Source: Arabidopsis thaliana
Lineage: Eukaryota > Streptophyta > Magnoliopsida > Brassicales > Brassicaceae
Assembly (NCBI RefSeq): GCF_000001735.4
Contig: NC_003076.8
Coordinates: 15,193,835-15,257,834, forward strand
Length of the DNA: 64,000 nt
Direction: 5' to 3'
This document shows positions 11,905 to 22,303 of the stretch, in pieces (position 1 is the first letter of the stretch; the number at the start of each line of letters is the position of its first letter). The notes below the pieces were generated by a model. It was not told where the DNA came from, searched no databases, and was given only the letters and a program-made list of their open reading frames with translations. Both the position numbers and the translations under genes were made by a program.

Positions 11905-13605
11905 TAAAATTTCTCGCCAAAAATTTCCGAAAAAAAAATTTCCCGCCAAAAATTTTCGAAAAAAGAATTTCCCGCCAAAAAAAGTTTTCGAAAACATTTT
12001 TCCCGTAAAAATTTTTTTTTTGGCGGGAAATAGATTTACAAGGGATTTTAAAAGGGTTTTAAAATATTTTGAAAGATTTAGGGTTTAAAAGATTTACAAG
12101 AGATTTTAAAAGGGTTTTAAAAGATTTACAAGGGATTTTAAAGGGCTTTAAAAGACTTACAAGAGTTTTTTTAAAGATATGTAAATGGTTTAAAAGTGTT
12201 TTAAAATATTTACAAGAGATTTTTAAAGGGTTTTAAAAGATGTAAAAGAGTTTTTAAAAGATTTTAAAAGAAATTATAAGAAAATCCTTTAAAAACTCTT
12301 GTAAATCTTTTAAAAACCTTTTGTAAAGGTTTAGAAGAGATTTAAAATGGTTCAAAAAGAGTTGTAAATGTTTTAAATACTTACAATTTTTTTTCTAAGA
12401 GTTAAAAAATGCTTGTAAAGACTTTATAAGAGTTTTAAAAGGATTTACAAAGGTTTAAAATCCTTGTAAATGCTTTTAAAACTCTTTAAAAACTCTTGTA
12501 AATCATGTTTTACCCTTTTATAAGCTTTTAAAATCCTTGTAAATCATTATATACCACTTACTTATCTTTTAAAAACGATTGTAAACCATGCAAACCTTTT
12601 TTAAAATCTCTTGTAAATCATTCTTTGACACTTACTTATGCTTTAAAAACGATTGTAAATCATGTTAACCCCTTTTAAAATCCCTTGTAAATCATTCAAT
12701 GTCACTTACTTATGCTTTAAAACGATTGTAAATCATACAAACACTTTTAAAATCCCTTGTAAATCATTCTATGCCACTTACTTATGCTTTAAAAACGATT
12801 GTAAATCATGTTTTACCCTTTTATAAGCTTTTAAAATCCCTTGTAAATAATTCCAATACCACTTACTTATACTTAAAAAAACATTGTAAACCATGCTAAC
12901 CCTTTTTAAAAATCTTTGTAAATCATTCTATGCCACTTACTTATGCTTTAAAAACGATTGTAAATCATGTTTTACCCTTTTATAAGCTTTTCAAATCCCT
13001 TGTAAATCATTCAATGCCACTTACTTATGCTACAAAACGATTGTAAACCATGCTAACCCTTTTTAAATCCCTTATAAATCATTCTATGTCACTTACTTAT
13101 GCTTTAAAACGATTGTAAATCATGTTTTACCCTTTAATAAGCTTTTAACATCCCTTGTAAATCATTCAATGCCACTTACTTATGCTTAAAAAACGATTGT
13201 AAATCTTGTAAAACTATTGTAAAAAGTTTTAAAATGATTTACAAAGGTTTAAAAAGGGGTTTTAAAGTATTTACCTATGTTTTTAAAGACTTTATAAATA
13301 TTTTAAGAGGTTTTAAAATGATTTACAAGGGTTTTTAGCAACTACCAAAGCTTTTAAAAAACCTTGTAAAGTTTTTTAAAAGAGTTTTTAAAAAACTTTA
13401 CAAGGTTTTTTAAAAGAGTTTTTAAAAAATTTACAAGGATTTTTAAAAGCATTTTTTTGGCTGGGAAAAAAAATTTACGAGAAAAAAATTTGGCGGGAAA
13501 ATTTTTTTTGGCGGGATTTTTTTTTTTGGTGGGAAAAAAAGTTTGGCAGAAATGTTTTTTGGCGGGAAAAATAATTTTTGGCGCCAAAAATTTGGCGGGA
13601 AACTA
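11905..13605. mobile_element. Fold-back element with E2F-type motifs in both arms
   Basis: Left arm (11911-12030) and right arm (13455-13602) are inverted relative to each other: TTTCCCGCCAAA at 11939-11950 and 11968-11979, and TTTGGCGGGAAA at 12019-12030, 13489-13500, 13558-13569 and 13591-13602, with palindromic TTTGGCGCCAAA at 13577-13588. Inside, AAAGATTTACAAG-type units at 12030-12290 are mirrored as CTTGTAAA units further right. TTTGGCGGGAAA is the textbook E2F/DP binding consensus. There is no transposase frame. Outer ends and target duplication are not clear; similar AT-rich, pyrimidine/purine-biased flanks at 11740-11870 and 13620-13740 may belong to it. Probably a non-autonomous DNA transposon. 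Confidence 0.65.
12480..13215. repeat. Tandem array, about 9 units of 70-84 bp
   Basis: The phrase CACTTACTTATGCTTTAAAA recurs, with variants, near 12548, 12632, 12702, 12775, 12857, 12932, 13016, 13089 and 13172. Spacing mostly alternates between about 73 and about 83 bases, so the array is partly built from a higher-order unit near 157 bases. Each unit also carries ACGATTGTAAATCATG and CCCTTGTAAATCATTC. It fills the centre of the fold-back element. Confidence 0.85.
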
Positions 13606-13854
13606 TCAGTTTCCAATTACATGTTCTTATTAGATGAGGGTAATTTGGTCATTCTGTTCAAGGGAAGAGATATTTTTAAAAATGAATAATATAAAAGGGT
13701 ATTATTACAAAAAGGTAGTAAAAAAAGGATAGTTTTGTAAATCTGCCTAATCAAAATCTGCTACTTACTAAAATAAAATTGAATTCATTTAAGTTATAAA
13801 GTTTAATCCACCTCAAAAATGAACTTTTATATCAGTTTTGAGTTGACAAAAAAG

Positions 13855-14135
13855 AGTTAGGGTTTAGATTTTATGATTAAACAAAGTGAAATCTCTGTTT
13901 GAGTTTATAAACATTTAGATTTTATAATTAAACGAGGTTAAATATTGGTTTAGGTTTAGAAAAAATTGTTAGGGTTTAGATTTTACATTTTAACAAGTTT
14001 AAGTATCGGTTTGGAGTTTACAAAGGAGAAGTAAAGTTAGATTTTGTAATTAAACGAAATTATATATATCAGTTTGGATTAATAGAAGAGTGGTTGGATT
14101 TTACATTTTATAGATTTTATAGTTAAATGTTTTTT
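13855..14135. repeat. Degenerate tandem repeat, about 4 units of 60-75 bp
   Basis: Units contain GTTTAGATTTTA, AATTAAACGA and TATCGGTTTGG in the same order (about 13858, 13913, 13972, 14036, last partial near 14095). Distinct in sequence from the array at 12.5-13.2 kb. Confidence 0.6.
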
Positions 14136-14532
14136 TATTCATTTATTAGCTGGCATATTCCGATTGGCTGAAACAAAAGAGTGAATAACATTAGTAGAAA
14201 TGAACCAAAGTATTCTTTGATTTCAATTTCTTTTCCTTTGGTCTCTTCTAATGAAAAATTGTTACTACTATGAATTGAAAATTTTACTTTTTTAAAATTC
14301 TACTTTTGTTTTCACTAAATCTTTATACTGGTATAATATTACACATTATTCTAATTATATTTTTACTCTATTCAACAGTTACACATACAATATTGTCAAT
14401 TAATTGTTAAGTGAAAACTTTTAACTAAATCTAAATTTAGCCCATGGGCCTTAAAACTTAAGTATTATTAGTTAAAATGGCCTCGATTTCAATTCCTTTT
14501 ATATTTCCCTCTTCTAATTGAGGTTTTAAAGC

Positions 14533-14543
14533 TCTCCCGCCAA
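14533..14543 (+). promoter_or_regulatory. E2F-like site upstream of ASF1B
   Basis: TCTCCCGCCAA differs from the E2F consensus TTTCCCGCCAA at one position and lies about 270 bases upstream of the ASF1B start codon. A second candidate, TCTCGCGCC, is at 14671-14679 in or near the 5' UTR. A site II type TGGGCC is at about 14445. These fit a proliferation-linked promoter. Confidence 0.55.
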
Positions 14544-14808
14544 TATAGTTGACCGGTAACTACCGGTTATTAGCCTTATACCAACCGGTTAAAAAAAAAC
14601 CACCCAATAACTGGCAAATTGAAATCGCTCTAACCACGAACCGTCTCTGAATCTGACCGACCACCATTCTTCTCGCGCCGGCGATTTCACTGTTTACAGA
14701 GAAATCTCGAGAACCCTAACCTGGGTCTCTCTAGATTTCTTTGAAATTTCGAGAATCTAGGGTTTCAAACTAAAATCGAGTCCTTGAGTTTTCCCAATTT
14801 AAATCGTT

Positions 14809-16230
14809 ATGAGCTCTATCAATATCACTAACGTCACCGTCTTGGACAATCCTGCTCCGTTTGTGAATCCATTCCAGTTCGAGATTTCTTACGAATGCTT
14901 GACCTCTCTCAAAGACGGTACCTTTTACTTTCCCTGATCCTCTATCTTTCGAAAATTGATACTATGTTGATTTATTTTCGATTTTGTTATTATATTCTTC
15001 GGAACCGATTGAAGAATGAAGAACCTGTGATTGGATATGTGAATAATGCTACAAAAGATTCAATTTTTGGGGTTTTAAAGTATGATTTGTAGCTAATTGA
15101 CTTCACTGTGTTAGGGTTTTCTTGCATTTGTATGAGCTCACACACGATCTGTCTCGAGCTTAGTGTACTCTCTTTGGCTTAGAAGTTGGTTATATGTCTG
15201 CAATTGTTCGTATTCAACATTGTAGTTGTGGTATTTAGGAGCCTTGTCTTTGCTCTATGAGGATTGTTTACTGTGAATGGTTATTTTGTATGGCTTATCT
15301 TTCGGATGTGTTGGCTCTCAAATGAGATTTGACCTCTGGCTCAGTGGCTATGTACTGTAATTTCACACATTACTAGTTGCAAGTTATCGGTTCTTGATCA
15401 TGGCAGAGAATTATTGTTCTAGATATCATTATGTGTGTGTTGCTTATCCTTCTGCAATAAAAGCGTAAAACCGTTTTGCCTATACCAACTGGTTAAGTTT
15501 CTGTGCTTTGTAAATTTTCGTGATTTCTAGTCATGATCACATTCTGGTAAGCCTGATGTGTGAGATAACGTTTCTTTGGTTTTGCTACAGATTTGGAATG
15601 GAAGCTTATATACGTAGGGTCAGCTGAAGACGAAACGTATGATCAAGTTTTGGAAAGTGTTCTTGTTGGTCCTGTTAACGTTGGGAACTATCGATTTGTG
15701 TTGCAGGTAGTGTATGATTAGTTTTATTCTTCTCTCTTTGTTTCTGGTGGTTTAGGTACATAATCTTAGTCTAAACTTTTTGTTTGATTAAATGATAGGC
15801 TGACTCTCCAGATCCGTTAAAGATTCGTGAGGAAGATATTATTGGTGTTACTGTGTTATTGTTGACTTGCTCATACATGGATCAAGAGTTTATAAGAGTT
15901 GGCTATTATGTGAACAATGACTATGATGATGAACAGCTCAGGGAAGAGCCTCCTACCAAGGTTTTGATTGATAAGGTCCAAAGGAACATACTCACAGACA
16001 AACCTAGAGTAACTAAGTTCCCTATCAACTTTCATCCTGAGAATGAGCAGACTCTTGGTGATGGGCCTGCACCTACTGAACCATTTGCTGATTCTGTTGT
16101 AAATGGAGAAGCTCCGGTGTTTCTTGAGCAGCCACAAAAGCTTCAGGAGATAGAACAATTTGATGATTCTGATGTAAATGGAGAAGCTATAGCGTTGCTT
16201 GATCAGCCACAAAATCTCCAGGAGACATGA
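14809..16230 (+). CDS. ASF1B: Histone H3-H4 chaperone ASF1
   Basis: Three exons: 14809-14917, 15591-15706 and 15799-16230, giving 218 aa. It begins MSSINITNVTVLDNPAPF and continues through LEWKLIYVGSAED, DSPDPLKIREEDIIGVT and GYYVNNDYDDEQLREEPP, the conserved immunoglobulin-like ASF1 core that binds the H3-H4 dimer and supports nucleosome assembly at replication and repair. Residues after about 155 form the less conserved acidic tail. The tail contains an imperfect internal duplication (ADSVVNGEAPVFLEQPQ and DDSDVNGEAIALLDQPQ). Size and sequence fit Arabidopsis ASF1B (At5g38110). E2F-like sites lie upstream, in line with known E2F control of plant ASF1 genes. No defects seen. Confidence 0.97.
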
Positions 16231-16971
16231 TTCTTGTTTGACTCAAGCTTAACTGGAAACTGGATTAGAACTATCATCTCAATTCTAATCGAAAGATTTG
16301 TATTTTTGTTTCTTTTATCTGGAACTTGAACTCCAGTTGTGTTACTGTTTGTAGAAATTTAAGTTCTTCTTGCAACATCCCTATACTGTGCTATGTTCAG
16401 AGTTCTTAGTTCCCATTCTTCTTGTTATCCTAGTGGCTAATGCAAGCAGATCATTGCAAACACTAACAATTCACTTGAAGATAGTTGTTTAAGAAATGCA
16501 CTTATTCTCAAAATTAGGTATGGCTTAGTGACCCATAAAACTTTCGTTTAGTCCACGTTTAAAGAATTTTTCAAAATTTAAAGGTAAGACAATCCATTTC
16601 AACAATTTTCTCACAAGCATCACATTTAAAAACATGGTCTATGGGTGAGTTGTTCTTCTGATTTATTCTGTCTTTCAACTTAGTTTTTCTTCCCAATCAG
16701 TTTCCACCAAGATAATTTCACTGCACAATCAAAGCCATAATACAATACATAGCAAATACATCAAATATTAAGCTACAAACAATCAAATGCTTTTTAGTTT
16801 AATGTTTTTGAAATCTTAACGGTTATTAGCTAGGAAACACTTCCATCAAGAAATTTCCAGTCTAACAAAAGTATTTATAAACTTTTAAGGAACTAGAATA
16901 TAGTTGAAAAATGCTTAATGGTCGACCTATATTCATCCATATGTACACTATAATACAATGTTATTATACTA
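16231..16971. other. ASF1B 3' UTR and intergenic DNA
   Basis: The first 150-200 bases probably hold the 3' UTR; the rest is AT-rich with no gene seen. Confidence 0.5.
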
Positions 16972-17270
16972 CTATTGTTGTCCATATAGAGGTTCAAAGA
17001 AAATCACTTTGTACTTAGAGTCGAGCTCAAACTCTCCAATGTCGATAAAATGCTCAGTGGTTAGATAGTAAAGACATTGCTGCAAAAGAAACAAACGAAC
17101 AAGTTATCTAATCAAGCATCACATAAACTGTTTTGTCTCAAGTAAAATCAATCAAAACATTAACTGAATACCTGTTGAATCTGATCTATATCAATCAGAT
17201 CTTTCATTGCTGGCACATTCACATTAGCAGATGTAAACACTTGTTGATGCACTACATCATGTGGCACCTC
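16972..17270 (-). pseudogene. NF-YC C-terminal fragment, two exons
   Basis: Minus strand. Exon a (17172-17270) reads VPHDVVHQQVFTSANVN then VPAMKDLIDIDQIQQ, which aligns with the tail of NF-YC12 (VTHQGVQPP, NVPIDMDQIEE). A GT donor at 17171 and a TTTGCAG acceptor at 17082-17080 join in frame to exon b (16972-17079), ending YKVIFFEPLYGQQ and TAG, matching the NF-YC12 end QVVFFELLFIQQ. The histone fold is absent; homology stops at a shared element at 17274. The frames and splice sites are intact, so the duplication may be fairly recent or was once selected. It cannot act as an NF-Y subunit. Confidence 0.8.
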
Positions 17271-17273
17271 GTT

Positions 17274-17313
17274 GTGGCGCGTGGCTTTCACGGAAAACGT
17301 ATGCGACTGGTTA
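17274..17313. repeat. Short element shared with 28.4 kb in inverted orientation
   Basis: GCGCGTGGCTTTCACGGAAA at 17277-17296 and the next 20 bases match the reverse complement of about 28437-28477 with about five mismatches. Both copies lie next to an NF-YC sequence but on opposite strands. Confidence 0.6.
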
Positions 17314-17495
17314 TTTTTTATTCAAGTTTCATGAGCCCAAATAAGTATACATGTTCCAACTTGTAAAGTTAATTTCACAATTAACTACTTTTCCTCTTTA
17401 GGGTTCTTGATTAAGTAGTGAATCTAGTTATATTGATAATCTCTAAAATGATAGCTAGTTATTATTTGTTACGGATCAATCTTGATATATATATA

Positions 17496-17880
17496 TGGAT
17501 TTTAAAGGAATTTTAGAATTTCTGAACCCATGAAGGCCTCAAATATATCACCAGTCTAGATGGTCTAGCGAGAGCATGACCTTTCAGAAATAACTGTCCA
17601 CATACTAAACTTTATTTTCTGATAGATATTATCAACCATTCATAGTTCTAGAATTTTTGGCAACATTACCAAAGAATTAACTCTACTAGGAAAATAGACA
17701 TGGAAGTTTTTTTCAAGAATCATAATGTCAAGAGAGTGGAGAGTTTCATCATGCCAAAGTAGGTTCTTGCGCCTATCCTCTGAATGGTGAAGCATTATGA
17801 TGGACATAGAGATTCTTAGAACTAATAACACTTTGACGCATAGTTGTTTGAAGATTATCTTAGAATTCCTTTAAAATCCA
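17496..17880. repeat. Fold-back, 17-bp perfect inverted ends
   Basis: TGGATTTTAAAGGAATT begins at 17496 and its reverse complement ends at 17880. About 385 bases are enclosed without a gene. Possibly a small TIR transposon; no target duplication identified. Confidence 0.5.
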
Positions 17881-19065
17881 AACATATGATATTCTTGAAT
17901 CTGAATTTGGTATAGTGATCTGATTTCACTAACTAGAGGACATGCTTCCAGAGTTCCAAGTCCATTTCGCCAGTCCTTTAAAGAGACTTCTCTCTTTTCT
18001 TCGAGAATCCTTGCGTTTATAATTATAAGTAATCACACTCTGCCAGAACATCGTTAGTGTGCTCCTCCTCTAGACACGCATTTTAGGTCTATCTCGTTTT
18101 CAGAGAGATAGAAGTGCCTTCAACTACACTCCTTGGAAGAAAAGTAGCTCGGCAGTCACCGGCCTAGTCCTCTTTCTTGTCCTATGTGATCGTCACCGCT
18201 TCTCTTAGAGTTCCAATACAACTCCGGAAAATGGTCTTTCTAAATAGCAGATTAGGCATTAGATCGTCTTGACTAGAACCCATAACATTTGCCCCACTAG
18301 TCCTGTATTAATGGCACTTCGTCTAGTTACATTGACAACATTTTGAATTGAGCGTTTAAATTTTATCCTCCCGGAGACTATCCTAATATATCGTACTAAT
18401 AAGATAAGATACTGACTCCAAGAGACGGTCGAATGAGCTAAAAATTCACCAAGCGTCTACAAAAATCTAGCTTGGTTCACCCTGTCAAATCACTTGATGG
18501 CTAATATTGAGTAAACAACGTTCTCATGATAAACAAATTCCATCGTCCAGGATCTAGAGAAGTTCATTTGATCAATCTCATTACGCATATAACATTTTAT
18601 TTATGTGAAAGTTGCAGATATAGATATAAAATGAAAAAGTCATATATAAATGACATGACAATGCAAACAAATTATTTATTAGAAAAAGAAAAGAGAAAAA
18701 ATAAATTTTATAGTGCCGACAGTTTTCTTTTTCCCCTTGAATGGTTGTAGGCTAATATATCTATTTATGTCAAACTATTAGATCTTCTTTTTTCTTTTCT
18801 ACACGTCCATGACAAAATGTTAGATCATTGCCAAATTTAAGACATATCTATTTAGCGAAAGCTAAAATTTGGATAGTACGTACACTACACCTAATTTGTT
18901 AACACCATTTACGGATAGAAGAAGCCTACACCTAAGTCGGTGGATTCTTGGATTTGTACAAGTAGGTCTTTAACACGAAAATATAGTTAAACTGGAACTA
19001 CACTTAGATTATACTAGGTCTTGCCATCTTCATATATATGCTAATATGCCCACATTTGGTGCTTA
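17881..19065. other. Intergenic DNA, possibly decayed transposon
   Basis: 17890-18520 is less AT-rich than its surroundings and resembles worn-down coding DNA, but every frame is full of stops and I recognise no domain. 18520-19065 is AT-rich with nothing clear. Confidence 0.4.
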
Positions 19066-19488
19066 CTAGGTTTTAACCCGCGGTTTACCGCGGGCAATCG
19101 GTTTATTTGGTTCTTATACTAAATATTTGAATAAATTTGATATCCTAAACATATAAATATAAATTTCTAGTGATTAGTGAAGAATATTGATATTATTGAT
19201 TATTGATTTCATGATTGAATAGAGTGTTTTTAGGGATGGAATGTGATCATCTTTTGATTTCAAAAACGACATAGATTCCTTATTTTTGTTGAACGGTTTA
19301 GATTGAAGGAAAATAATATTATTAAACGGTTTAGATTGAACTGAATCATATAAAGTTTAGGAGATTGTTAAGACCAAATTACCCTTAATGATTTTGAATA
19401 GCAAAGAACAAAATCCAAAATTGAAATCAAAATTGAGGTTAAATTAGACAAAATTTCAATTTGTACTTCCCTTTTAATAATAAAGGGA
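19066..19488 (-). mobile_element. Non-autonomous Helitron, 423 bp
   Basis: Read on the minus strand, it starts TCCCTTTATTATTAAAAGGG at 19488, with the TC terminus after a host A. It ends with a hairpin (19077-19094, CCCGCGGT and ACCGCGGG), then TTAAAAC and CTAG at 19069-19066, followed by a host T. A TC start, a GC-rich hairpin about 10 bases before CTRR, and insertion between A and T without target duplication are the defining Helitron features. The 5' end resembles the Arabidopsis ATREP type from memory. It has no Rep/helicase frame. Confidence 0.9.
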
Positions 19489-19680
19489 TAATCTTTCGGT
19501 ATATAGTTTTTTTTTGCATTTACTAAATTTGTTTAAATTGCTTGATATTCTACATTATAAATTAAATTACATACATTACAAAAAAAAACAAAAATCAGAA
19601 ACAAACAAACACTACTCACTGAAATACAAATCTTAATTACACATTTTAAACTTTCACTGAAATCATTTAAAAATGTTTCA

Positions 19681-19804
19681 CTAAATATTCACTAAAATAC
19701 AAATATTCGTAAAAAGTTAATTGTCCAATGAAACTTTTATTGTTTGTTTAATTCGATTCGACAGTCCACTTTTTACGAATATTTGTATTATAGTGAATAT
19801 TTAT
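19681..19804. repeat. Long inverted repeat upstream of 4CL8
   Basis: The 37 bases at 19681-19717 are repeated inverted at 19768-19804 with one mismatch, plus small slips at the tip, around a loop of about 50 bases. Weaker inverted similarity continues outward to about 19605 and 19850 (TTTCACTGAAA and TTTCAGTGAA). It lies 135-260 bases before the 4CL8 start codon. Confidence 0.8.
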
Positions 19805-19938
19805 AGTAAATAAGTAGTGAAAGATATTTAGATAGTTTCAGTGAACGTTTAACATATGCCTTATTAAGATGCTGATATTTCCATAAGGTAAGTACAACTA
19901 TATGAGAGCTTGCATCAATCTAATCCAACCAAAGAATA

Positions 19939-22303
19939 ATGGCGAATTCTCAAAGATCATCATCTCTGATCGATCCAAGGAACGGTTTCTGCACATCAAA
20001 CTCCACATTTTACAGTAAACGCAAACCATTGGCACTTCCTTCAAAAGAATCACTCGACATCACAACATTCATCTCCTCCCAAACGTACCGTGGCAAAACC
20101 GCCTTCATAGACGCAGCCACGGACCACCGCATAAGCTTCTCCGATTTATGGATGGCCGTGGATCGTGTCGCCGACTGTCTCCTCCACGACGTGGGAATAC
20201 GGAGAGGTGACGTGGTCCTAGTCCTCTCTCCCAACACCATCTCCATCCCCATTGTCTGCCTCTCCGTGATGTCTCTTGGCGCTGTCTTAACTACCGCTAA
20301 TCCTCTCAACACCGCTAGTGAAATCTTAAGACAAATCGCGGATAGCAATCCAAAACTCGCCTTCACAACACCGGAACTGGCTCCCAAAATCGCCAGTTCC
20401 GGTATCTCTATCGTCCTCGAGCGCGTAGAAGACACTCTACGCGTTCCGAGAGGACTCAAAGTGGTTGGGAATCTAACTGAAATGATGAAGAAAGAACCAA
20501 GTGGACAAGCAGTCAGAAACCAAGTTCATAAAGACGACACGGCGATGTTGCTTTACTCCTCGGGGACGACGGGACGAAGCAAAGGAGTGAATTCGTCTCA
20601 CGGGAACTTAATAGCACACGTGGCGAGATACATCGCGGAGCCATTCGAGCAGCCACAACAGACCTTCATTTGCACTGTTCCGTTGTTCCACACTTTTGGT
20701 TTACTAAACTTCGTTTTGGCCACCTTAGCGTTAGGTACGACCGTTGTCATCCTCCCGAGGTTTGACCTCGGAGAGATGATGGCGGCTGTCGAGAAATACA
20801 GAGCGACGACTCTGATTCTCGTGCCGCCAGTTTTAGTAACTATGATAAACAAAGCGGATCAAATAATGAAGAAGTACGACGTGAGCTTCTTGAGAACGGT
20901 GCGGTGCGGTGGAGCACCTTTGAGCAAGGAAGTTACTCAAGGGTTTATGAAGAAATATCCAACGGTTGATGTTTATCAAGGATACGCATTGACGGAATCT
21001 AACGGTGCAGGAGCTTCGATAGAATCAGTGGAGGAGAGTCGGAGGTACGGTGCGGTGGGGTTGTTGTCATGTGGTGTAGAAGCGAGGATTGTGGATCCGA
21101 ATACGGGTCAGGTCATGGGTTTGAACCAAACGGGCGAACTTTGGCTTAAAGGGCCTTCTATCGCCAAAGGTAAATTACACACACTTATTCCAACAACAAA
21201 AATAAAATAACACTTAAATTAAAAATATGTTAAGCCAAAGATCTTATAAAACAATTTATACAGTTAATAAATTTCAAAATCTGGCGGATAACATTTTGGT
21301 AAATAGAAAGTACAATTTATCATTCTTTTTTTTTTATCAACAACACATGAATTAAAAGATAACTTATTTTTTAATATTTATATTATTTAAACATCATTTG
21401 ACATAATATCACATTTTTATTTAAAAAGATGGGCAATAAAATACACCGATTATTAAAAAAAAGTATTTGAAAAAATGTTAATGTATGTTTTTTTACCAAT
21501 TATCACCACTAATATAGTTATCTATCAAAACCACTATAGTTTATATTTGTTTGTGTTTAAAGGTTATTTCAGGAATGAAGAAGAAATTATAACTTCAGAA
21601 GGATGGCTTAAAACAGGAGATCTATGCTATATAGACAACGATGGATTTCTTTTTATCGTTGATCGATTGAAAGAGCTTATCAAATACAAAGGTTACCAGG
21701 TAAAATAAAATTTCTCAATCATGTCACTTGAAGAAATACACTTATTGTGACAATTTTAAACTAAATCACAAGCAAAAGTATAACGTTTTGAATTGTGTAC
21801 AGGTACCTCCAGCTGAACTAGAGGCTCTCTTACTAAACCATCCAGATATTCTCGATGCAGCCGTTATTCCGTAAAGTTTTACTATCATTTTTCTTTTCCT
21901 TGTTAAGACTTCCAAGATTTTTGCCTTTTAAACATAAAAACGACAAGAAGTTTATTTTGTTTTGTTTGAATTTTTGATTTGTTGCATGGCAAAGGTTTCC
22001 AGATAAAGAAGCAGGACAATTTCCGATGGCTTACGTAGCACGAAAGCCTGAGAGTAATCTTTGTGAGAAAAAGGTTATCGACTTTATTTCTAAACAGGTG
22101 CTTTAATGATCAAAGCCATGCATAACTAAGTTCAATTATATAAAATTTTGTAATTTTAGGTTATTAATTTTTGTTAATGTAATAAACAGGTGGCACCATA
22201 TAAGAAAATAAGAAAAGTCGCATTTATAGACTCTATACCAAAGACTCCATCGGGCAAAACACTTCGCAAGGATCTAATCAAATTTGCCATTTCAAAAATT
22301 TAA
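19939..22303 (+). CDS. 4CL8: 4-coumarate:CoA ligase-like acyl-CoA synthetase
   Basis: Five exons: 19939-21169, 21563-21699, 21803-21870, 21995-22097 and 22190-22303, all in phase, giving 550 aa. It belongs to the ANL adenylate-forming family, which activates a carboxylic acid as acyl-AMP and then forms the CoA thioester. Visible motifs are [14 protein letters not shown] (box I/P-loop, SSGTTG at 207-212), YQGYALTES (346-354), GWLKTGD (424-430), [14 protein letters not shown] (443-456, hinge) and [11 protein letters not shown] near 532-542, with the catalytic Lys in SGK. The GRSKGV form is typical of the 4CL-like/OPCL clade rather than true 4CL. The C-terminus SKI resembles a peroxisomal PTS1 signal, suggesting action on fatty or jasmonate-precursor acids; this is inference. 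Probably At5g38120. A Helitron and an inverted repeat sit in its promoter region. Confidence 0.95.

Noticed and set aside
12480..13215. CRISPR-like repeat array
   Set aside because: Unit lengths vary, spacers are not unique, no cas genes, and the setting is plant nuclear DNA within a fold-back transposon.
20010..20852. Minus-strand open frames inside 4CL8 exon 1
   Set aside because: Antisense shadows of a clear adenylate-forming enzyme; composition is what reverse-complement coding gives.
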